64,000 nucleotides of DNA from Bufo bufo (Eukaryota; Chordata; Amphibia; Anura; Bufonidae). Numbering within the stretch: the first letter of the stretch is position 1; every line of letters starts with the position of its first letter. Both the position numbers and the translations under genes were made by a program. Below the pieces are notes generated by a model. The model searched no databases, had not been told where the DNA came from, and worked only from the letters and a program-made list of their open reading frames with translations. The stretch spans positions 185,646,156 to 185,710,155 of the forward strand of contig NC_053395.1 of NCBI RefSeq assembly GCF_905171765.1, written 5' to 3'. Of the stretch, positions 57,051-64,000 are shown piece by piece.

Positions 57051-59046
57051 TCCGACATTTTTTACCCGCTTGGAGCCGTGTCACCTCCGATCCGTGGGTG
57101 CTGGCCACGGTCCAAGGGTTCCAGATAGATCTGGTAGTTTCTCAGTTGTCGCTTCCGGAGCCTCATCCGCTGGTTTTGGCAGAACCGGCCCGGTCTCACA
57201 TGGACCTAGAGCTCCATTCCCTTATGGACAAAGGAGCGATAGAGAGAGCTCCTCCCCATACTGTCGGGATAATCAGCACTGTCTTTTTAGTAGAAAAGAA
57301 GGGAGGCCAATTCCGACCAGTAATAAATTTACGGAATCTGAACAGGTTTGTAGGCTACCGCCATTTCAAAATGGAGGGAATTTATTTACTCAGGGACCTT
57401 CTACTTCCAGGGGACTGGATGGCGAAACTAGATCTGAAGGATGCCTACCTCACGGTGCCTGTCTCCCCCCAGTCCAGACTGCTCCTCCAATTTCGCTGGC
57501 ACGACCTCCTCTGGCAGTTCACGTGTCTACCGTTTGGCCTCTCGTCTGCCCCTTGGTGTTTTACCAAATTAATGAGACCAGTGGTGGCTTGGCTTCGCAG
57601 TCAGGATATTCATCTTGTGATCTATCTGGACGATATCCTCTTCATGGCTCAATCCCCATCGGAGCTCCATACTCACCTGCACTCTGCGATGTCTCTTATT
57701 ACAGGTCTTGGGTTTGTCATCAACACCGAGAAATCCTGTCTACAGCCTTCCAGGTCGATGGAGTTTCTGGGTTTTGTGGTGAACTCCAGCGAACTATCCC
57801 TATTCCTGCCAAGAACCAAGGTCAGGTCCATACGCAAGGAACTAAGTCACGCTTTGAAACTCCCTCAGTTGTCGCTTCGTCACCTGGCACGCATTATCGG
57901 CCTTCTCTCCTCCTCTATCCAGGCGATTTTCCCGGCTCCTCTTCACTATCGAGCGTTGCAACGGCTCAAGATCGCCCACTTGCAAGCGGGAGCATCCTAT
58001 GCGGATCTGGTGACTCTGGATCGCGAGACGAGGGACGAACTTGCGTGGTGGATATCCAACCTCGACGCGTGGAATGGCAAGGCCATTGTGGGACCCCAAC
58101 CCGATCTAATTGTGGAATCAGTCTCCTCGGCTGGGGTGCATACTGCAATGGGGTCTCCACAGGAGGTCCCTGGTCAGGCAACGAAACTCACCTTCACATA
58201 AACGCTCTGGAACTATTGGCAGGATCCTTTGCCATACGCAGCTTCACCAACGACAGGATATCGGCGTGCATCAGACTCAGGATGGACAATGTGTCAGCCG
58301 TGCGTTATGTCAATGCCATGGGGGGCACCCATTCATCGATCCTGACCCATCTAGCGAAGGAGTTTTGGACCTTTTGCCTCGACAAGGGCTTCACGGTAAT
58401 CGCGGAATATATCCCAGGACTTCGCAATACCTTCGCGGACTGGAGCTCTCGCCACTCATCGGACTTCAGCGACTGGAGATTAGATTCAGTGGTGTTCTCC
58501 TCCATCATGTCGATTTGGGGACCTCTCTCTATAGATCTTTTTGCCTCTCGGTGGAACGCTCAGCTGCCGCGCTTCTACAGTTGGAGACCAGACCCTCTGT
58601 CGGAAGCTGTGGATGCCCTTCTACAGGATTGGTCGGGTCATCGAGCTTATGCCTTCCCTCCGTTTACTCTCATCCCACGAGTGCTGTCGCAGGTTCGTCG
58701 ACAACTAGCAGACTTGGTGCTGGTGGTTCCCTTTTGGCAAGCCCAATCGTGGTTTCCTCAACTCCTGGAACTTCTAGTGGAGGACCCCCTGCTTCTTCCA
58801 TCGTTTCCGGATCTCCTTCGCGGACCCCTGGACCAACGTCATCTACTAGTGACAGACGGCTCTCTCCGTCTCCTCGCGTGCAGAGTTTCGGGGAACAGTG
58901 GAATGTCTCGGGCTTATCGAGAACGACTCGTATCCTTTTGGAGAGCGCATGGGCTCCCGGCACCAGACGTGCTTATCAGTCAGCCTGGAGACGCTGGTCT
59001 GATTGGTGCGTGGGGCGGAGTCTGGATCCCTTTTCGGCACCTGTGA
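56762..59046 (+). pseudogene. DIRS reverse transcriptase, RNase H and methyltransferase-like region
   Basis: Frame with ATG 56762; recognisable RT from about 57040. Motifs include VEKKGGQFRPVINLRNLN, AKLDLKDAYL, CLPFGLSSAP and the catalytic IYLDDILFM, so RT aspartates are present. At about 58105-58125 the reading frame changes. RNase H then continues in the neighbouring frame (LGWGAYCNG ... ALELLAGSFA, LRMDNVSAVRYVN). The segment where the first catalytic Asp of RNase H normally sits coincides with the break and I cannot find that residue. Downstream IDLFASRWNAQLPRFYSW and AYAFPPFTLIPRVL belong to the methyltransferase-like domain that DIRS elements carry. The open frame ends at 59046, overlapping the recombinase gene. 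Confidence 0.82.
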
Positions 59047-59812
59047 CAGACATGCTTGAGTTTCTGTCGTCTCTTTTTGACGAAGGTAAAGCCTATCGGT
59101 CCATTAACCTCTTCAGTTCAGCCATCTCTTCTCGCCACCAGGGTTTTGCGGGCTGCCCTGCGGGTCAACATCCCTTGGTGTGTCGACTTCTTAAAGGATC
59201 TCGGTTATCTCGTCCACCCAGACCCCGTTTCACTAGTTTCTGGGATGTTATGCTGGTCCTTCGTTTTTTCTCTGCTTGGCCCCTCAATTCAGCTTTATCC
59301 CTCCGCCAAATTTCGGCGAAGCTGGTCACCGTTTTGCTTGATTTCCTGCAAAAGGGTTTCGGACGTGCGAGCCTTGGATTTTGATGCTTTATCTTTTACT
59401 CCTGGCGGGGTTTCCTTTAACATATCTCGCAGCACCAAAACTAATATCCGGTCGGTTTCCTACCCGGCCTTTCCGGATAACGTTTCCCTTTGCCCGGTGC
59501 AATGTTTGAAGAGTATTTAGGCCGCACGTCTTCCTTGCGTGATCCTGCTTTTCCGCAACTTTTCATTTCCTTCCGGTCACTAGTATCACCCTATCCCATT
59601 GGGTTAAGTGGATTTTATCTCAGGCCGGAGTTGATACGTCTATTTTCACGGCTCATTCGATTAGAGGAGCCTCTGCTACCTCCATGACCGTTGCAGGTGC
59701 CCGTTTGGAGGATGTCCTACGATTGGCGGATTGGTCTAGGGCTTCAACGTTTAGGGAGTTTTACTTCAGGCCACCTCCTCATGCTTTTTCTACTATAATG
59801 TCGTCACTTTAA
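58800..59812 (+). pseudogene. DIRS tyrosine recombinase, frameshifted
   Basis: The N-terminal core-binding part is readable from about 58860 (ILLESAWAPGTRRAYQSAWRRWSDWC). The frame shifts near the T run 59332-59335; the catalytic domain continues with RVSDVRALDF (first Arg), shifts again near 59500 and near 59595, and then shows TAHSIRGAS (His and second Arg) and FREFYFRP (Tyr nucleophile) before the stop at 59810-59812. All conserved residues are present across the frames, but no single frame encodes the enzyme. It would integrate the circular DNA form. Confidence 0.8.
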
Positions 59813-59816
59813 ACTT

Positions 59817-59914
59817 GCAATACAAGCCTCCGTGTCTTGTTATAAAATTGCATGATTTTCCTATTTTATGACGTAAAGTCATGATTTTATTAAAGACACG
59901 GAGGAGAGTATTGC
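59817..59914 (+). repeat. DIRS internal complementary region
   Basis: Complementary to both outer ends of the element fused together: GCCTCCGTGTCTTGTTATAA mirrors the left edge and CCTATTTTATGACGTAAAGT mirrors the right edge, joined through AATTGC. DIRS elements use this segment as the template for closing the circle and regenerating the ends. Confidence 0.88.
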
Positions 59915-60244
59915 CCACCCTTCTTCTTCCCTCCCTTTTTATGTTTTTATGTTTCTGATGTTCAGATGACCGTATTATATTTATTATATTTTATATTTGA
60001 TGTTTTATCGCCACATGATTGGATAGGATTTCAGATTCTATGTATTACCTCGTTCTATTCTGTTTGTCTCCATAGGTTGATTTCTGGTTTTCACCCTGTG
60101 ATGGTTCCAAGAAATTCTTAGTTCCTGTTGACCGCTTTTTCGGTTGAGTTCTGGTGTTCAGGTTCTGGTTCCACGGATCCCGGTTGGAGTTCGGTTGGAA
60201 GAGTTTTTGGTTCGGTTTTCGAGTATGGATCGGCTAGTCACATC
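59915..60244 (+). other. DIRS 3' non-coding region
   Basis: Between the internal complementary region and right terminal repeat. T-rich, with TTTCGGTT and GGTTCTGGTTCC repeats; no coding motif. Confidence 0.6.
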
Positions 60245-60438
60245 AAAGAAAGAGGAAGATATGACGAGAGGACCGATTTATGGACTATAGGAGGGGTTAT
60301 TTGGGGGTTTGTCCTTGATTTTTTATGTTAATTCTTTGCTGCTGTGGAATTTAGTAAAGAAAGAGTGATGCAATACTCGCCTCCGTGTCTTTAATAAAAT
60401 CATGACTTTACGTCATAAAATAGGAAAATCATGCAATT
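60245..60438 (+). repeat. DIRS right inverted terminal repeat
   Basis: AAAGAAAGAGGAAGATATGAC through TCATGCAATT. Longer than the left repeat because it ends in a unique 45-bp tail (AATAAAATCATGACTTTACG...) found also, inverted, in the internal complementary region. Confidence 0.9.
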
Positions 60439-61057
60439 GTCTGCAGCAGTGACGTGGTGTTTGGTGGATGCACCATTACAGACACGAAAATACCAGCAGG
60501 GGAGGACTGAAGCATGGCGCTTAACCCCTTAAGGACCGGGCTCATTTTCACCTTAAGGACCAGGCTCATTTTCACCTTAAGGACCAGGCCATTTTTTGCA
60601 AATCTGACCAGTGTCACTTTAAGTGCTCATAACTTTAAAACGCTTTGACTTACCCAGGCCGTTCTGAGATTGTTTTTTCGTCACATATTGTACTTCATGA
60701 CACTGCTAAAATTGGGTCAAAAAAGTTAATTTTTTTTGCATAAAAAAATACAATTTTTACCGTAAATTTTGAAAAATTAGCAAATTTCAAATTTTCAGTT
60801 TCTCTACCTCTGTAATACATAGTAATACCCCCAAAAATTGTGATGACTTTACATTCCCCATATGTCTACTTCATGCTTGAATTGTTTTGGGAATGATATT
60901 TTATTTTTTGGGGATGTTACAAGGCTTAGAAGTTTAGAAGCAAATTTTGAAATTTTCAGAAATCTTCAAAATCCCACTTTTTATGGACCAGTTCAGGTTT
61001 GAAGTCATATTGTGAGGCTTAGATAATAGAAACCTCCCAAAAATGACCCCATTCTAG

Positions 61058-62240
61058 AAACTACACCCCTCAAGGTATTCAAAACTGTTTTTTCAAACTT
61101 TGTTAACCCTTTAGGTGTTCCACAAGAGTTAATGGCAGATGGAGAAACAATTTTGAAATTTCTATTTTTTGGAAAATTTTCCAATATAATCAATTTTTTC
61201 CAGGAGTAAAACAAGGGTTAACTGCCAAACAACACTCAAAATGGGTTGCCCTGATTCTGTAGTTTGCAAAAACACCCCATATGTGGTCGTAAACTACTGT
61301 TTGGCCGAACGGTAGCACATAGAAGGAGGGGAACACCATATGGGTTTTGGAAGGCAGATTTGGCAGGACTGGTTTTGTTTATACCATGTCCCATTTGAAG
61401 CCCCCTGTTGCACCCCTAGAATAGAAATTTCAAAAAAGTGACTCCATCTAAGAAAGTACACCCCTCAAGGTATTCAAAACTGGGTTTACAAACTTTGTTA
61501 ACCCTTTAGGTGTTCCACAAGAGTTAATGGCAGATGGAGAAACAATTTTGAAATTTCTATTTTTTGGAAAATTTTCCAATATAATCAATTTTTTCCAGGA
61601 GTAAAACAAGGGTTAACTGCCAAACAACACTCAAAATGGGTTGCCCTGATTCTGTAGTTTGCAAAAACACCCCATATGTGGTCGTAAACTACTGTTTGGC
61701 CGAACGGTAGCACATAGAAGGAGGGGAACACCATATGGGTTTTGGAAGGCAGATTTGGCAGGACTGGTTTTGTTTATACCATGTCCCATTTGAAGCCCCC
61801 TGTTGCACCCCTAGAATAGAAATTTCAAAAAAGTGACTCCATCTAAGAAAGTACACCCCTCAAGGTATTCAAAACTGGGTTTACAAACTTTGTTAACCCT
61901 TTAGGTGTTCCACAAGAGTTAATGGCAGATGGAGAAACAATTTTGAAATTTCTATTTTTTGGAAAATTTTCCAATATAATCAATTTTTTCCAGGAGTAAA
62001 ACAAGGGTTAACTGCCAAACAACACTCAAAATGGGTTGCCCTGATTCTGTAGTTTGCAAAAACACCCCATATGTGGTCGTAAACTACTATTTGGCTAAAC
62101 GGCAGGACATAGAAGAAGGGGAACGTCATTTTTGGAAGGCAGATTTTGCTGGACTGGTTTATTGACACCATGTACCCTTTCAAGCCCCCTGATGCACCCC
62201 TAGAGTAGAAACTCCATAAAAGTGACCCCATCTAGGAAAC
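61058..62240. repeat. 395-bp tandem repeat, three units
   Basis: AAAGTACACCCCTCAAGG occurs at 61453 and 61848, exactly 395 bp apart, with a diverged version near 61058. The second and third units are near-identical until about 62085, after which the third diverges. They are the inverse of the units at 4860-6060, with the same period. Confidence 0.9.
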
Positions 62241-62878
62241 TACGGGATAAGGTGGTTGTTGTTTTGGGACTATTTTTGGGGTAAATTTGATTTTTGGTTG
62301 CTCTATATTAGTCTTTTTTGAGGCAATGTAACAAAAAAATGTAATTCTAAAATTGTTTCTACATTCACTATTTGGTTTTGTGGAACACCTAAAGGGTTAA
62401 CATAGTTTGTAAAGTAACTTTTGAATACCTTGAGGGGTGTAGTTTCTTAGATGGGGTCACTTTTTTGGAGTTTCTAGTCTAGGCTACATCAGGGGGGGCT
62501 TCTAATGGGACATGGTGTCAAAAAAAAAACTGTCCATCAAAATCTGCCTTCCAGAAACCATATGGAGTTCCCTTCGTTCTATGCCCTGCCGTGCGGCTAT
62601 ATAGCCATTTACGACCACATATGGGGTGTTTCTGCAAACTACAGAATCGGGGCAATAAATATTTAGTTTTGTTTGGCTGTTAACCCTTGCTTTATTACCG
62701 GCAAAATGGATTCAAATTGAAATTTTGCCCAAAAATTGGTGTTTTGGCACAGTTTTTATTTTATATTTTTAACACCGTTCATCCGAGGCGTTTGGTCAAA
62801 AGTTATTTTTATAGCGACGACTTTTACGCACGCGACGATGCCCAATATGTATGGCTCTCAGACTTTGGAGACACTAAG
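62241..62878. repeat. Further diverged unit of the piggyBac element interior
   Basis: From 62390, ACACCTAAAGGGTTAACATAG, CTTGAGGGGTGTAGTTTC and CACATATGGGGTGTTTCTG appear in the opposite orientation to 61058-62240, so the 395-bp sequence is present here as an inverted unit. Followed by AATATGTATGGCTCTCAGACT near 62843. Confidence 0.7.
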
Positions 62879-63018
62879 CAGGCATCCTAAAACTGCGGCC
62901 CTCCAGATATTGTAAAACTACAATTCCCACCATGCCCTGCTGATGGCTGTAGGTTGTCTGGGCATGCTGGGAGTTATAGTTTTACAACATCTGGAGGGCC
63001 GCAGTTTGAGGATGCCTG
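62879..63018. mobile_element. hAT-type MITE inside the piggyBac element
   Basis: 140 bp. Ends CAGGCATCCTAAAACTGCGG and CCGCAGTTTGAGGATGCCTG, an inverted repeat across most of its length. Flanks (CACTAAG and CTCTAAA) suggest a decayed duplication of about 8 bp. The host sequence CTCAGACTTTGGAGACACTA lies to its left and, inverted, at 63056-63080. Confidence 0.78.
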
Positions 63019-63126
63019 CTCTAAAACTAATATTTTTTGGGGAAAGAAAAATTGTTTCCGTGTCTCCAAAGTCTGAGAGCCATAGTGTTTTATGTTCTCT
63101 AGTGGACTGTTGAGGATTATAAAAAT

Positions 63127-64000
63127 TTAGTACTCCATGGAAGTGTGATACTCCCTGAAGCAATTGATAATGCAGAGGCCCGGATGATCGGGGCAAGTGT
63201 CACATTGAGTAGTGGTGTCCTTCCGTATCCCCCTCTTGTGACACACTCTGCACTTTTTTTGGGTTCGTCCCTTCTTTCCAGTATGGGGGACCACACCTGG
63301 AAAGTGTTGGCCAGGGACGATCCGGGCGCCTCCAATTCCCGAGGTACTCCGGCCTGCTCTTTCCCGGTCCGAAAAGATCAGGTCTTTGAGGACTGCCTCA
63401 TAGAACTGGAGGAATGTCCCTGTGCTGCCAGCGCTTCGGGATAGTACAAAAGAGTTGTACATGGCAACCTGTACCAAGTAGACCGCAACTTTTTTGTACC
63501 ATGCCCGGGTTTTGCGCATGGCGTTATATGGCGTGAGGACTTGATCAGAGAGATCAACTCCTCCCATATACCGATTGTAGTCGACGATACAATCGGGCTT
63601 GAGGACCGTTGCCGCGGTACCTCGCACAGGGACAGGGGTGGTGCCGTTACCGTGGATTGTGGACAGCATAAGGACATCCCTCTTGTCCTTATACCTGACC
63701 AGCAACAGGTTTCCACTGGTAAGGGCACGGGTCTCACCCCTGGGGATAGGTACCTGGAGGGGGTAGGCAGGGAGGCCGCGTTGATTTTTCCGCACGGTCC
63801 CACAAGCGAACGTGGATCTGGCGGCAAGGGACCTGAACAAGGGAATGCTGGTATAAAAGTTATCCACGTACAAGTGGTAACCATTATCCAGCAGTGGGTA
63901 CATAAGGTCCCACACGAGTTTCCCGCTAACACCCAGAGTGGGGGGACATTCTGGGGGTTCAATACGGGAATCTCGCCCCTCGTACACACGAAATTTGTAA
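63127..64000 (-). CDS. PiggyBac transposase, C-terminal part, open to the window edge
   Basis: Open for about 291 codons from the edge to the stop at 63127. The frame continues into the edge (YKFRVYEG), so the start lies beyond 64000 and the GTG at 63987 is not the real start. HLYVDNFYTSIPLF carries one catalytic Asp; IVDYNRYMGGVDLSDQ carries the last Asp pair region of the DDD nuclease. The C-terminal domain is cysteine-rich (CRVCHKRG ... CDTCPDHPGLCIINCFREYH), which in this family binds zinc and the transposon end. The first catalytic Asp would be outside the window. No stops or shifts are visible. The enzyme excises and inserts DNA precisely at TTAA. It sits in an element whose end matches the transposase-less copies at 2913-7595. 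Confidence 0.92.
   Translation of the reverse strand, partial: YKFRVYEGRDSRIEPPECPPTLGVSGKLVWDLMYPLLDNGYHLYVDNFYTSIPLFRSLAARSTFACGTVRKNQRGLPAYPLQVPIPRGETRALTSGNLLLVRYKDKRDVLMLSTIHGNGTTPVPVRGTAATVLKPDCIVDYNRYMGGVDLSDQVLTPYNAMRKTRAWYKKVAVYLVQVAMYNSFVLSRSAGSTGTFLQFYEAVLKDLIFSDRERAGRSTSGIGGARIVPGQHFPGVVPHTGKKGRTQKKCRVCHKRGIRKDTTTQCDTCPDHPGLCIINCFREYHTSMEY

Larger units (their letters stand above)
54789..60438 (+). mobile_element. DIRS-type tyrosine-recombinase retrotransposon, 5.65 kb
   Basis: Has inverted, not direct, terminal repeats, an internal complementary region containing both element ends fused, and a gag / RT-RNase H-methyltransferase / tyrosine recombinase gene set, all hallmarks of DIRS elements. 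No target duplication is expected; AATT is common to both edges (54789-54792 and 60435-60438) and to the fused junction. The family replicates through a circular DNA intermediate that the recombinase integrates. Several frameshifts make this copy non-functional as written. Confidence 0.92.
60525..64000 (-). mobile_element. PiggyBac-family transposon, continuing past the window edge
   Basis: The visible end follows TTAA (60521-60524) with CCCCTTAAGGACCGGGCTCA. A 26-bp duplication of GGCTCATTTTCACCTTAAGG follows, then the same subterminal sequence as the right end of 2913-6562. Next come three 395-bp units, a hAT MITE and, at the far side, a piggyBac transposase gene pointing back toward this end. 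At least 3.48 kb; the other terminus lies beyond 64000. Confidence 0.82.

Noticed and set aside
46206..64000. First coding exon of RAPGEF4
   Set aside because: No segment encoding the expected N-terminal residues with a donor in the right phase was seen; it probably lies right of the window.

Overview
The window looks like nuclear DNA from a vertebrate, most likely a frog or toad. The repeat content supports this: TTAA-flanked MITEs starting AGGG (Kolobok/T2 type, well known in Xenopus), piggyBac-derived repeats, two Tc1-like elements, hAT and PIF/Harbinger-like palindromic MITEs, a DIRS-type tyrosine-recombinase retroelement and a chromodomain Ty3/gypsy element. I see no prokaryotic or organellar features, no tRNA or rRNA gene, and no CRISPR array.

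Host gene. Three small exons on the minus strand (46063-46205, 39133-39221, 18598-18744) encode consecutive pieces of the N-terminal cyclic-nucleotide-binding domain of RAPGEF4 (EPAC2), a cAMP-activated Rap guanine-nucleotide exchange factor. Splice sites and reading phases agree at every junction. Nearly everything else is therefore RAPGEF4 intron: at least 17.8 kb upstream of the first visible exon, 6.8 kb, 20.4 kb, and at least 18.6 kb downstream of the last one.

Layout. 1-2.4 kb: intron with a hAT MITE. 2.4-10.4 kb: a T2-like MITE and piggyBac-derived elements joined through shared TTAA sites, with a hairpin chain and ~395-bp tandem units, then a run of alternating palindromes. 10.4-18.6 kb: intron with hAT, Harbinger-like and piggyBac-like MITEs. 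18.9-20.7 kb: Harbinger-like sequence and a 1.18-kb palindrome. 20.75-34.4 kb: a large imperfect inverted repeat interrupted by an open DD34E Tc1 transposase gene (left arm) and a very young Ty3/gypsy element (centre). 34.4-46 kb: MITEs, a LINE 3' end with target duplication, a 41-bp minisatellite and a decayed DD37E Tc1-like element. 46.6-50.6 kb: deeply nested MITEs. 50.6-54.7 kb: intron with MITEs. 54.8-60.4 kb: a DIRS element with inverted terminal repeats and an internal complementary region. 60.5-64 kb: a piggyBac element with three 395-bp units and an open, edge-truncated transposase gene.

How it fits together. The only cellular gene is RAPGEF4; the remaining coding sequence belongs to mobile elements. 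The piggyBac element at the right edge is a plausible source of transposase for the transposase-less relatives at 2.9-7.6 kb, because their termini and internal 395-bp repeats match. No wholly new system can be claimed. The most notable structures are the self-priming signature of the gypsy element, the TTAA-linked chain, the hairpin chain, the large inverted repeat and the nested MITE stack.
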